A DNA stretch of 64,000 nucleotides from contig NC_044277.2 in assembly GCF_004027225.2 (NCBI RefSeq), positions 96,717,552 to 96,781,551 on the forward strand, written 5' to 3'. Under the pieces are notes generated by a model that worked only from the letters and a program-made list of their open reading frames with translations, was not told where the DNA came from and made no database searches. The position numbers and the translations under genes were made by a program. Positions 13,551 through 27,159 of the stretch are shown in pieces. Numbering within the stretch: the first letter of the stretch is position 1; each line of letters opens with the position of its first letter. This DNA comes from Strigops habroptila. Taxonomy: Eukaryota; Chordata; Aves; Psittaciformes; Psittacidae.

Positions 13551-16500
13551 CTCCTCCCTCACCTACCTTTTTGCCCATCCCTGCTGAGAAAAAAAAATGC
13601 ACCATTAGTTGAGATTTACAAATTGGGGAGGGAGTGCCAACTGTATCTGATGTGGGGAAGGAGAGATAGCTAAGAGACTATGTTCAAAGGGGCAATGGAT
13701 GGTGTCTCCCATAATGGGGAAGGCGGGAAGCCTGGCATTCCTGGCAGCAGAAGGGCCCCTTCTCCACTCATACAATATCAGCATTTACAGAACCACTGCA
13801 GCATACATTTAAATATTTGTACTTCAGAAACTCCCAAAGATATTAATTATCTGAAGGAAATGCTTACACAGACTCTGAGGCCAGAGGGCCTATTACAACA
13901 ATTGGACCTTGTATACAATGGCACCATTTCTATGCTATACCTCTGACTCACTCTAGGAGAGTATTCAGGGCCAAGTACCATCATATTCCTCTCATTATCG
14001 TACTCCTCCTTAAAGTTACTCACAGCCACTATCAAAATATTGTGTTATACCCATGACACGATCCAGGATAGCTGCTCCCACACCACCAACCAATCCCTCA
14101 CTCAACAAACTCTTCACAGAGTTTACTCTAACTTAAAAGCTATAAAGATGCTGTAAAGTCATGCAATCCAGATTTAAACAATCTTAAAAATCTAGGATCT
14201 ACTGTGTCCTGACATCTGTTCTTTCACTGTTTAACTGTCCTCCTTGTAAAACTACGCCTTACTTCATGTCTGAATTTCATTACTTATAGCTCACAGACAT
14301 GCCTTTTCTACCCTACCAAGACTTCCTGGGTTGTGTGCGGCCACATACTGTAACTAATGGTAGTAGCAGAAATAATTCCCAAATTCACATAGAGCAAGAG
14401 GCAATGCTCGTCTGTCTTATGCATATCAGACTAGAAATCCATGCATTAATATAAAAAGGCCTTGTGAACTATCTTCCCCATTTAGATTCTTTAAGATAAG
14501 AAGAAAATCCCTCTGTGAACCTCTCTCGAGTGAACAAAATACAGCGAGTCCTTGTGGTCACTCATTATAAATCAGTAGTAACTGTACCTTTCATCTCTTT
14601 ATACATCTCTTCTCAGTACTTCTTCACATTCCATCAGTTTTCTTGAAGTACAGATACTTGAAACGGAACCTGTACTACGGTAATATGCAGTAATGTCCCC
14701 CGAATGGCATCACCATGTTTTTATTTCTTTACTACCATAATTCCAAAGCCTATTAATTTCTATACAAATTCATCTATGTTTGTTTCTCAATACATGATCC
14801 TTGTATATTATTCAAGCAAAACATTGGGGGTGTTAAAAGGAACCTAACATATAAATGAACTATATTAACAGTCCAAATTGGTTGGTATATATAACCTTCC
14901 ACATTATTCATCACTGCACTAATTTCATCATCTGGTATCTCCTTCCATGTGTTTCTTCCTGCATCCAAGGATTCCGGTTACTCTGTAACCTCAGTGACAG
15001 CACAGCTCCACTGCTGGCCAAGTGACGTAGCCTATCACAAGAGCTTGAACTGGTCAAGAAATACATACTGGCAAGCTCTGCATTACATGGCCTCGAGGTC
15101 TTTAGTGACTCTACATGAACAGCAGTTTGCCTCAAAGAAAGCTTTGAGTCCCAGAAGAACCTGAGTCTATGATATCTAAGAGATCTTACCACTGCCAAGT
15201 TGTATTAGTCAGTACCAATGCTCTGTGATGGGCGAGAGGATATATGGTCAGACTCTCATATGGCCTCTGCCATGTACCACGCAAGAGTTTCCAATAAGCT
15301 ATTCCCCAGCTGACTGGCAGAATACAATAGAGAAACTGTGGGGCAGCAACAGCCACTCAGGGAAGACATGTCCACACAAGTGTTGTCCACACAGGCTCAG
15401 CATTCAAACAAGAAGCCACTAAAGATGTTTGGCTGAACAGGAAAAAGAAGAGAGAGATGGAACCATCTCATACAACCATCACATACAGCTCCACTCCTGA
15501 AGCCAGAAAGTTCTTGCCAAACTGAAACCACTTCCCACCATTTCCTTTTCCTACTTTGTTTTTGGGGGTTTTGGGGGGTTTTGGGGTTTTTTTCTCCTCC
15601 CCAAACAGGAGCCATGAGTAGGTGGCAGGCAAGCAAAAGAGGCTAAGTTGTCCTGGATGAAGGAAGATCTGCATATTTACAGCTCTTTTCCCCAGCATTC
15701 TTTACACGCTCTGCAGCTGGCTGCTTTTCATTTCCTAATCTGCGTTTCAGCTCAAAACAACCCCCAAGACCACCTCCTGAACTGTGGTCATTCACCAGAG
15801 CTCCCTACCCCTTCCTTTATCATTTGTGCTTTTCCTAATTTTCCTATCATTTTCAAGGCACTGCTTCCTAGCCCACCAGTGCTCTTCTGCCTTTTGAGGA
15901 TGCTGAGGGCTTCAACATGCACTCAGATGTCTTTACTGATGCAAAGTAATATTTATGTCTGGCAAGTATTTAGCTCTGGCAAGAAGCAGTGGTGCACAGG
16001 AACAACATTCTGTGCAGTAGAAACAGAGTACAGGAGAGTCCAAATGTGATGTGTGAAATAAGCCTCCACAGAACAGTTCAAGGAGGGAAAGCAGAGGAAA
16101 GAAAAGATGAGTCCTAGGTAACAATGCAATCTAAACACCAAGGAGGCCAAGAGTAACATTAAGTGCAGATTGATTCTTGCTAAAATATTTGAGAATTTCC
16201 CACTCTTTTCATCTGTATTGAGCAATAGATTTCAGAGGGTTTCATTTTCTCTTAAGTAGTGTTTTTGTTTGGTACTTGCTAGGTTTGTTTTTCAAATTAA
16301 AAGTGAAGGGACTCTGTTATGCACAACACTCACCACACAGCAGCATAACTCTCCTATTAAAGCTTTTCTCTCAATTCTGTAAATCCAGAATGGAAACTGT
16401 CCCATCCCATATCACTAAAGCCTACCGGATGGTATAATCCAAGACATAATGTGTTCTGCTTCTCTCCAAAGCACCTTCATCCTTGCATGAAACTCAGAGA

Positions 16501-19254
16501 AAACCCTAAACTTACCATCTGCTTCCAGGGACCTATCCACACCATGCAGAACACCCACTACATGACTTACTAAGAAAAGCATGATTTGGCTTGTGAAGTT
16601 TTACTGCCTTTCAGTGAAATTGATTTTCAAATAAAAGTCTTCCTATCTTCACTTTTTTTCCCCCATCCAAAGTACAGTCTATAAATAGGAACAAAGTATT
16701 TTTATATTCAATTTTAGTCAGTACAAAAGACTTGGATAGGTATGGGAAGCCCATGGTTCAGAGGGCTAATACATGAAGGAAATAAAGTCAAGGATGAGGA
16801 AGAGAGTTGCAGCTAAATTATTCAACTTCTCTGTTTTTTTTCCTTTAAAGTTGCTTAACAAGAATGACTGCCATCTGGACTAAAAGAAGCCTTTATCACT
16901 TAATATCCTCAGACTTTTAACAAAGACTGTGGCAAAAAAGCAATTTCTGACACCATCAGATCTCAGACCAAAGGTCCACTCAGCCAACTGGACCAGATGC
17001 TCAATGAAAGACTACAAGAAATAAAATTTTTAAAATATCCTGCAGTTTGGTTTTCTCCCCCCCCACCCCCCCTTTCTTGTTTGTTTGTATTTTTTGTTTT
17101 TCTTTGGGGTTTTTTTACAACTATACTGGGTATTCTAATAAACATACTTCTGTACATCTGTACATTAAATTTTATTTTTTTACTATATGTGTAGAGCATC
17201 ATAGCTGTAACACTATTGCAAAAACCAAGATATGTAATATTCCCCTTGTATGACCTTCCTGTTTCTTACAGCCATGGTTTACTAACATCCTAAGCCTGGA
17301 CTGCCATGCAATGAATTTGTCCAATACCTTTGTTTGAACCCATCTATACTGTAGAGAGCTGAAACATCATTTAGTAATAAATGCTACAATCTAATTTGAC
17401 ATGAGCTAAAACAAAACCAAAAACTTTGTGTTTGTTTTAAGCCTGTTGCCTGATAATTTCATCACATGTGCATATGTTCTATAAATTGTGTCCGTATGTT
17501 CTATAACTAGTAACTCTGTGATGCCTGATGATCTCTAGCACAGTTATCTTTGTCTATCATTTTTCTAACGAATTCTCACACACCTTCTCTGATAGAAATC
17601 TTTCCACCTCTCACTAGCCTCATCACTTTCTCTAGAATTCTTCTAGTTCTACTAGTCACTGTGTCTTAAGGGATATAGAACTGCATTCACTTTCCAGGAC
17701 ACAGGTGAAACATCAATTTATACATTATGATATCATTAACTTCAGTTTTGGTAATTCTTTTCCTGTAATATCCAGTATAGAATTTTCCATTTTAATCGCT
17801 ACTGTTAAGCTCATATTTGCAAAGAACTGTCTATAAAGATGCCAAGAATTCCTTCCTGAACCAAAAGAGATAATTTTGACAACAATGTGGCTACATTGGT
17901 AGGCTTATTTTCTCTACACACTTTACATATGAATTCATGACCTTACATTTATTTTGCTATATTACCGCCCAGTTTTTAAACACTCTTCCCCAATCTTAAG
18001 ACAGGCTTAGGTTCTACTGCACTGAATAATGTCACGTTATTGCCTAATTTTGTTGCTTTGTTATTTACCTCTTTAGAAATCATTCATCATACACTGAACA
18101 CCAATGGGGAACCAAAAAGGCATTCTTTCCATTACAGAAACTGAACATTTATTCGTCCTGCTGCAGACACCACCTCCAGTAGCTCCAAGACCCAGGGATT
18201 CCACTAGTTCAGATTTGTTCTCTCCAAAGCTATGCCTGTAGTTTCACCAATTAGTGAAAATATACTTTGGTCTTTGCCTCCATTATCCCTTGACTAGCAA
18301 GTTTTTGTCTCTGCGCGTCATCCTCCCAAAGCAGAAGACTGTGTCTTGAAAAGTGGAAAATCTGAAAAGGGGGCCACAGTGGGAAAACAAACTGAATTAC
18401 CTGTGCCACACTGTGGCAAAGAGAGCCAAAGGAACCCTTTAATTTATGAAGAGGAGGAAGCAGGGACAGCAGGATGATTTTCTCCGTATACTTCAATCAC
18501 TAGAGATGTCCATGTTGGAACACTGAATAAAGTAGTACCAAGCACAATCCAGAAGTCTGGAAAATGTCCATGAAAGATTTAAATAATGCAACATGTTTAA
18601 TGAACTAAACACAAAGTTGAGAGATGAACATGAAGATGTTTAAGTACATTCTATGTAAGTACAAACATTCACAAAATCCCAAGTGATAAAAAGCTTTTAA
18701 ATTAAATACAGAAAAAAAAAATAATTTAAAAAGGCAAAACAAGAGCCAATGGACAAAAGCTGCCATGAGACAAACTACACTACAAATCACTACCACACAG
18801 CACATGTCAGTTAGGAGCAGGGCAGGGTGGGGGATCACACTCCTGACAGTTACAATGACACTCTCTTCTACTTACACCCAGCTGACACTGGTGTAACCTT
18901 CAGCCCTTGCTTCAGAACACTCTAGCTATCAGAAACAAGTTATTTACAGAATCAAAGGGGCTAGCATGGCCGTTAGAAGTTCTTCAAATCCTTCTTTGCC
19001 CCAAGTCAGTATTGATCTGCCCAAACCCTTCTTATCAGATATCTGTCTGAGCTCTTAAACCCTACACTGATAGAGGTTCTACAGGTAGTATATTCCATTT
19101 TTAATCTTCAGTAGCTAGCCAAACTGCAGCTTGTCTGGAAGGAATAAGCCTCACGGTAAGGACAAACTGAAGTTGAGTAAAATACAGGTGTCAGGTGATC
19201 CAAAAATCTCTTTTAGCCATAAGATCCATTAATCTGTAAACAACTATGATCATG
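13551..19254. other. AT-rich non-coding stretch
   Basis: About 5.7 kb without a recognisable exon. Minor features are three G tracts separated by TTTT at 15564-15586 and a C-rich run followed by T-rich sequence at about 17056-17120. Confidence 0.4.
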
Positions 19255-19497
19255 CAGATCAACACCCAGCTTTATGGCTGGGGCTGACTGACACCAGGGC
19301 TTTGGCTCTTTGATCACAGGATGTTCTTTGATTAATACAGAATACTGGGGAGAGACAGAATTTACCATCAGCCAGTTCCCTCAGGACCCTGGCATGCATT
19401 TCATCAGGTCTCATGGACTTGTGTATGTCCAGGTTCCCCAGACAGCCTAGAACCTGGTCTTTTTCTACAATGCACATGCAGCCCAGCAAGTCAACCA
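19255..19497 (-). mobile_element. CR1 LINE ORF2 fragment, distal half of a split copy
   Basis: Reading the minus strand from about 19500 downwards gives a CR1 ORF2 piece with LGNLDIHKSMRPDEMHARVL, equivalent to the conserved 'DTHKSMGPDGMHPRVLRELAD' region. It appears to continue the minus-strand CR1 at 20033-20500, from which it is separated by a plus-strand CR1. Confidence 0.8.
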
Positions 19498-20032
19498 TAT
19501 GCTGGGCTGCATCAAAAGGACTGTGACCGGCAGGTCAAGGGAGGGGATTCTCACCCTCTACTCTGCTCTGGTGAGACCCCCACCTGCAGTCCTGCATCCA
19601 GCTTTGGGGCCACAACATAAGGAGGACATGGAGCTGTTGGAGTGAATCCAGAGGAGGCTACCAAGATGCTCCAAGGGCTGGAGACAGGCTGAGAGAGCTA
19701 GGCTTGTTCAGCCTGGAGAAGAGAAGGCTCCAGGGAGACCTTAGAACAGCTTCCAGTGCCTAAAGGGGCCAAAAAGGAAGCTGGAGAGGGGCATCTAGGG
19801 ATAGGACAAGGGGTAAACAGCTTTAAACTGACAGAGGGGAGATTTAGATTAGATATGAGGGTGGTGAGGCACTGGCACAAGTTGCCCGGAGAAGCTGTGG
19901 CTGCCCCATCCCTGGCAGTGTTCAAGGCCAGGTTGGATGGGGCTTTGAGCAAACTGGTCTAGTGGAAGGTGTGCCTGCCTGTAGCTTTAAGGTTCCTTCC
20001 AACCTAAACCATTCTAGGATTCTATGATGGGT
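19498..20032 (+). mobile_element. CR1 LINE 3' end, inserted into another CR1
   Basis: A clean plus-orientation CR1 3' region: 'gctgggctgcatcaaaagg', 'caggtcaagggaggggattct', 'tgcatccagctttggggcc', 'gagaagagaaggctccaggga', 'aagctgtggctgccccatccctgg', and the tail TTCTAGGATTCTATGATG ending near 20030. It is less diverged than the flanking minus-strand fragments, consistent with a later insertion. Confidence 0.93.
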
Positions 20033-20500
20033 GGGACTTCGTTCCTGAGATTCAGGGACTAGAAAGAATTGCCAGTGAAAAGCAAGAGGAGGGGGAAAAG
20101 TAGTTGAGTACTTCAGCCTTCTCCATGTCAGTTGTCATCAGATTCCCTGTCTCATTTATTGGGGAGTACAATTTCTTTTATCTCCCTTGTCTCTGACTAG
20201 CATACCTGTAGAAGCCTTTATTATTCACGTCCCTTGCCAAATTTAGCTTTAGTTGTGCCTTAGCTTTCCTGATTCCACCCCTACAGACCTAGGCAGTATC
20301 CCTGTATTCTTCCCAGGATGTGTCTTCCTGCTTCCGTTGCCTATACATTTCCCTCTTGAGTTTCAGTTTAGCCAGGCTGTCCTTACTCAGCCAAACTGGT
20401 TTCCAGCCTTCCCTGCCTAATTTCTTGAACGCGGGAATTGATAGTTCTTGTACTCTAAGAAAAGTGTCTTTAAATAGCTGCCAGCTCAATGTCCAAATAG
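20033..20500 (-). mobile_element. CR1 LINE ORF2 fragment, proximal half of a split copy
   Basis: The minus strand encodes, from 20513 downward, CR1 ORF2 sequence with QLFKDTFLRVQELSIPAFKK, WLSKDSLAKLKLKREMYRQR and, after a stop, KAQLKLNLARDVNNKGFYRY. Order and orientation continue into the minus-strand fragment at 19255-19497. Confidence 0.88.
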
Positions 20501-21378
20501 AGATCAGTATCAAGTGGAGCCCCTCAGGGGTCTATACTGGGACTGATACTAATACCATAGATAGTGGGATTAAGTTCACCCTCAGCATATTTGCAGATGA
20601 GATCAAACTGAGTGGTGTAGTTGACAGGGTAGAAGGAAGGGATGCTATTCAGAGGGACTCCGACAGGCTGGAGGAATGAACCCATGTGAACCTCATGAAG
20701 TTCAACAAGACCAAATGCAAGGTCCTGCACCTGGATCAGAGCAATCACCAGTACCAATACAGACTGGGGGTGAACTGATTGAGAGCAGCTCTGTGGAGAA
20801 AGACTTGGGGATATTGGTAGATGAAAAATTAGACATGAGCTAGCAATGTGTGCTTGCAGCCCAGAAAGCCAGTTGTATTCTGGCCTGCATCAAAAGAAGC
20901 ATGGCCAGCAGGTAAAGCGAGGAGATTCTTCCTCTCTACTCTGCTCTCCTGAAACCCCACCTGGATCCAGCTCTGTGGCCCACAGTACAAGACAGACATG
21001 GACCTGTTAGAGCAGGTCCAGAGGAGAGCCATGAAAATTACCAGTAGGTTGTAACACCTCTCCTATGAAGAATAGATGAGAGAATTGAGGTTGTTCAGCC
21101 TGGAGAAGAAAAGGCTCCAGGGAGATCTTATTGCAGCCTTTCTATACTTAAAGGAAGCTATAAGAAAGATGGGGAGAGACTTTTTACCAAGGCCTGTAGT
21201 GACAGGACAAGGGGCAACAGTTTTAAACTGAAAGAGGGTAGGTTTAGACTGGACATAGCAAGAGTTTTTTTGTTGGTTTTTTGTTTTGTTGTTGGTGTTT
21301 TTTACAATGAGGGTAGTGAGATACTGGAACAGGAATAGATGATCTTTGAACGTCCCTTCCAACCCAAACCATTCTGTC
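20501..21378 (+). mobile_element. CR1 LINE, 3' half including late ORF2
   Basis: Plus-strand CR1 beginning in the late reverse-transcriptase region: 'aagtggagcccctcaggggtc', FADEIKLSGVVD-type coding (about 20590-20630), 'cttcaacaagaccaaatgcaaggtcctgcacctgg' near 20700, then the standard 3' region to 'cccttccaacccaaaccattctgt' near 21378. A T/G-rich simple insertion (about 21265-21303) interrupts the 3' part and the octameric tail is degraded. Confidence 0.9.
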
Positions 21379-24300
21379 CATAAACCACACACTGAATGAG
21401 CTTTGTACTTTCTCCTACAACTAACTCCTATTGGCCACTGTCCACATCGAGTCTGATCAGCATACCAGCCAGCTCAGTTATCCGTGGTTATCCCTATGAT
21501 CTCAAAGAAGAAAAAAATAAACTAAAATCATAAGTAACCTTTCCATATGTCCTCTCTCTACCATGGAAACAGAAAGCTTTAAGAAATTATCTATAAGTAA
21601 CATTTAAAAAATCATTCTTCACTGACCTAACAGCTGAAAATACAGCTCTTGCTCTCCATCTAGACATCACCTTTTAACTATAAATTCTGCAGTTACCATA
21701 AATCAAACATATTTTGCCAGGGAAAAATGACTGGTTTAAATCTTTAAAAATCATGAATTCATAAATTTTGAATGTTATGCCTTGTTAGGCCTTGCAATTT
21801 CACCAAATGAAATCAAATTTCTTTCGCATCATCAAAAGCACATTTGCAAATCAAAGGCCACATGCTTATCAAAAGTTAAGTTTATATGATTTCCCACTTC
21901 AGTGCAATAGCTGTGCCCATAAATTTAGAAATATATGATTCTAAATTGTGTTTTCATCTCTGCAGTTTAGGATCTTGAAAGGAGCTGAACTGCCTTTAAA
22001 CAAATTATTATTAAAATTCTTTCACAGCAGAGAATAAGTGTGCTGAATTTCGGGGTAAAAAGTGAAAGATACAACATTGATTAGACTGAAACTGACATTC
22101 CTGGAGCAAGCAAATTCTTCAGTCTTGCTAAGGGCTTTCATTTAAGACATGGTGATAATTATGTTCAAAGAGAAATGCTTCTATCCCTAGCTTTGGACAA
22201 CTACCATAGCCAAACACAGACCTCATCATTACAGTTAAGACTACAAAATAGAAAAGACCATTGGACTATCAAAGGCCATAAAGGAACGTTTGTCTCTCAA
22301 ATGCTGGAATCAATGAATACAGATTGGTTTAAAAAATAGAAAGAAAATCAAAACAATTTTCTATAAAAATTCATGGGACTCTTCTGCAGCACTGAGGCCA
22401 CACTGCTATCAATACATCCAGGTACGAGAATGACCATATCACTGTTACTTTCATATTTACCCAGTGAGTATCAGAAACATTTGACAAGGGCATCTCAGAC
22501 TGTCAATTCATCAAAATCAGACATACCTCACTTGATGACCTCTGAGTAACATTTCCTGAACAAGACCTACTAGCCACTGTCTGCATTATGAAAGCATCAT
22601 GGAGAACACAGCAATAAGTGTGTGAGCTAGAAGAAAAATCATGCAAATTGTAGTTATTTGCTCATTTCTAGGCAATTAGGACACTTCTGTATAAACTAAG
22701 AACCTGGATAACTCCCATGATATGATACCAGAACTCTTCATCCTTTACATTTTAAATTAAGAACCATTCAATTACTCCAACCACAACTTTCAGAAAAAGC
22801 TAAATTCCTAGAATGCTATTCAATTTAACGGGAAACCAGCAAATTCCAGGCATTAGCCCAAGCACTCTGTTCGAAAACCACTTGCGGCGATACCGTACTG
22901 GAAGAAGAGTGCACTCCAAGTGATAAGTACTGAAGGTTGAACTTAACACCTTGCCTTTCATCAAAAAGCTAAAGGAGTTTTAATACATAAATTCTTCTGA
23001 TTCCAGGAGGGGGGGGTGTGGATTCTCTGCAGGAATATACATTAGCGGGTTTATTCTGCGTTAACTTTAACATCAAAGGCTTATTAACAAGTTAGTCAGC
23101 ATAGAGAACATGCATGGCATGCAGTATTTACAAGAACAGAAAGAAATGGAGTTGGGTGTCAGAACTGAAAAGGAAAGAAACTTTCCTAGACATCGACTAA
23201 AAAAACCCTTTTGCCACATTTGCTTCCTGGCATTCAGTGGTCATCTTGAACCCAACACCATCCGTAAGTGCAAACACAAGTAAAAAAATCACAAAAGCAC
23301 TTCCTGATGAGCAGGTTATTATTCTCCTTCTAATTTCTTTTGCCAAGCATCTTCAGTCATGCCCTTTTTGTCCAGGCTCTCCCTATGCCAAATACCTCTC
23401 ATTCATACCACAGTCTTCTATCATTTGGAACCTGAATGAGGAGAACTACCAAACTACCTTTCTAAAAGACACACCCTTACTCACCAACAGCTGCGAGCTG
23501 GATACAGGTACCCAGTACCATTAAGAACATACCAAAGTCAATGGCCCTATAGTTCTCCCTGGACTGAGCCCAAGAGAACATTCAACTGAACAGAAAAGGA
23601 CACAATAGTGACAGAAAACATAATCACAGAAAACTGAAACAACTCCTTCCAAGGAAGATAACTTAACATTGAAACAGCAGACCTACAAATGTGGGGAATT
23701 TTCTAACATTGTTTATTCCAAACAAATTATGCTGACTCCATAATTAGATGACTACAAAAACTTAAAAGGTATGTGAAAGAAATAAAAGACTATTCAGCAT
23801 TTGCCTCGTCTTCCTATTCCTTTTTCACATACCCATTATTAGTCAGAGACAGGATACTTGTCTGCCTCAGCATAACACAGTTCTTAAATTCATGTATGTT
23901 ATGATTGGTTGACTAGTACCACACTTTCCCTAGCTCACAGAATCAAAAAGCCAGAGGTAGCAGCACTGGGCAAAGCTCCCAACTGTACTGCAGCAAGCTA
24001 GGCAATATGGTTGTTAAAGGGCCAAATCAGATGACAAAACAAGCCTAATGTGTCTTAAAACAAAAAAATAATAACAATAAAAAAAAAAAAGCTAGGCTGT
24101 TTATTCCCAATGCAAAAGAGAACACATTTTTCTACCAGACAATTTGTGCTACCAGTGAAGTGACCTGTGCAGGCTGTAAAAGGTGAAAAGGAACTGATCC
24201 AGTTGTGGGAAAAACAAAGCCCCTTACAGGCATACTGTGTACTGACTCAGGAAGAAGATAGATGGATACAGGTGGATATTCACCAGTGGAAGCAACAAGA

Positions 24301-27150
24301 GGAATTGAGCTAATAGTAGAAAATAAAGATATGAGTGGCAGATTTGAGTACCTTACCATGGAGATGACCAATACATATCGAACAACAGCAGGTACTGCAG
24401 AAGTCTGCCAGCTGGGAAGAAGTAACCATGCTAATTTAAACCTGCTGTGAGAAGCATGGTAGCCCTACAAATCAATAACCATCTGACAAAAACTAATCAC
24501 ATTTACTTGTAGCTAATGGAGTAATGAATTACCACAAAGAATATCTGCTACTACCACTACTCTTCATTCTTTCCTCTATTAGGCTCGCTTTTAGCAACTG
24601 CATTCTCTAGCATTATTTGCTCTAAGCCAGTCTACTCTGCCTAATCAGCACCCTCCCTGTCAGCACTAGCAGAAACTATCACAGAAGCAGCTGGCCAGTG
24701 AAAGGACCAGCTTAGGTCAAGAGCAGCAAGTGGGCAGTTCAGGATTTATTTCACTAAAAAACATTTCCCATATGTCCAAAGGCAAACATTTTCCAGTCCC
24801 AACACAAAGCACAGACACATTCTTCCCACCTAGAACAGGTCATTTTTCAAAGGGCTAAAACCTACCTGTACCAGACTAGGTAGCTGATGAACACCCGGAG
24901 TCACATGTGTGCAGACCAAGAGGAAGCAGGAAATTTATCCAACAGGATGGGGCAGGAGACCACATATTATGTCATGATGAATTAGCAGCAGATAGTCTCA
25001 TTGACCTGAAGCAGGAACAGCTCTAAGACAGCAGGCCGAGGATGCATTTGGACCCAGCTCTGAAAAGAGAAAGTACATACTGAGTGAGAGGGAAGTAACA
25101 TACAGTATAAATAAAATTTCCTAGAACAGCACCAACCCATGTGACACTTCATAAGCAGCACAACTGAAGGAAAAAGAAAGAAGAGGGAAAAAGCAGGCAA
25201 GAAAAGATGCGACTATACAGTGACTAGGGACTTCTCTTCAAGCAACTGCACACAGATACATGTCCACATTGCTAGGGCAGTACTTTTGCCCAGGCATTAG
25301 GCCATCCTTACAGGCTATTCAACCTACAAATGGGAGCCAGCTTATATTTGGGGAGATTAGAAAAAACATGAAGAAAGTACACTACTTGCCTACAACCTGT
25401 CAACATGTTGAGGCATGCTCTAATAACAACCATAGGATAGTTAAGATTGGAAGAGATCCCTGGAATTTGCCTGGCTTAACCAAGACGCAGGGCTATCTTC
25501 TTACACAGATGTTCTCAGTTATGTTTTTGCCATCAGACATATCTGGTAACCCCTGGGAAAGCAGACCAGTTCAGGAACTTTAACTGAGTCAGCTTGCTTT
25601 CATTCTTCAAAAATCAAATATTTAAAGGCTATCAGAGTACTCCAGCATTTCAGGAGGCATTATCAGCTGCCCTAGTACGATGGTGAGAGCGTTGCAAGCT
25701 GGGAGAACTAATGATCCCACAGATTTAGGGTATAGGCAGCCACCTTCAGTGCCTGCATATTCATGACAGGTCCCATAGAAGATGAGAAAGGGTAAGAAGG
25801 AAAAGGGAGCTGCTCCTTGGGAACAGCTGAGCCAGCTGCACCTGTATACAAAGCACTGCTGCTTCTGACAGCTCTGTACTGCAGTTGAAGAAGAAAAGAA
25901 GCATTACAGCAGAACAGATGTGAACACCAGCACTCATAGCATTCACGGGCGTAAGCTCATACCTACTCATGCAGTCAGAAGCAACTGCTCAAAGAATGGA
26001 TAGTCAAAAAAACATCACAGTGCTAGCCTAGGCAGTGCCAGTGACCGGCACTTTGAAGAATGAAAGCATGAGAGCAGACAACTCCATTAGGGATAGTAAC
26101 AAGGCTCTAGGTCCAGCAGGGTCAAAACAAGGGAAGGACAAAGGGCATAAAGAAGATCATGGTGAATTGTGCTAAAATAGAGCTGAAGTCAAGGAAGGAT
26201 AGATTCCAGGAAAGCAGTGGCTGAGGCAGAACACAGCAGTGGAGGCAGGAGTAAGAAGGGGGGGCCAGGGGAGTGCACAAGGTACAGAAAGGAACACCAC
26301 TGCAGCACTGCAGAAAAGGAGGCAACCAGAGGCTGACAGTGTTGGGAATCTCACCCTTCTGAAGGGGTAAGGCTAGGCTGCAAGCTTCTTCCTTACAGAG
26401 GGCACGGCATTCTGCCAGGAAAGATGGGCTGGCTCTTCATGGTGGTGTTCCCACAGTAAACAGCAGGTAAACAGCAACAAGGAACTAGTTATTTTCAGAA
26501 GCTGCACGACTCCCCTGGATGGGCAGTAGTATGAAGCCAGTCTCTCCAAGACGGACAGTGCTGACAGTGCTAGGCAAGGATACTGTACGAACACACCCCC
26601 AGATCATGCTGAACTTGCTTTCTTCTCAGTTCCCCGTTTAATTTCTAACTCAGTCTTTCCCAGCAGCAACTTGCACGCAGAGTCCCTCCACAGGCCATGC
26701 TGATAGAGGAAACGGAGGAGTTTCAGGCCCCAGGGAACAGCAATCCCCAACAGCAAGCTCCTGCTGCCAAAGTGAGGTGGTTTGCCTGTGGGGGAAGTCA
26801 AGATCTTCTGGAAGGCCATGCAGACCATTAATATCCTACAGATAGAGATCAGTTTGCCCTGAGAGAGTACCTGGGACTCTGTATCTGCCTCTGAAAACTG
26901 AGCTGAGGGGCAGCTTAGAGGCAGCAAGACAAATGCTCTCAAAAGGTGCTATCTCCCGCATGAAGACTGGTTGTTCTGGAGCACTGGAGACAGCTGTCAG
27001 TTGCAGAACAGCACTGGGGTGTGGAGTGTCTCCAGGAGACAGGGTGTTGAGAACCCTTGTCTCCAGAAGCCCATACAAGGGCCAGCTGGGCAATTCCAGA
27101 CGAGTGGTGGTGCCTCCCCTGGCAAAGTCAGTCCCTGCTGAGGGAAAGCC
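21379..27150. other. AT-rich non-coding stretch
   Basis: About 5.8 kb in which I recognise neither exon nor named repeat. GC rises gradually after about 26 kb towards the CpG island. Small open frames near 24132-24450 and 25260-25583 have no recognisable domain. Confidence 0.4.
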
Positions 27151-27159
27151 TCCCGCGGG

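Noticed and set aside
15561-15590. TTTTGGGG-like repeats resembling a ciliate telomere
   Set aside because: Only three G tracts, no longer array and ordinary AT-rich flanks; simple sequence is the better explanation.
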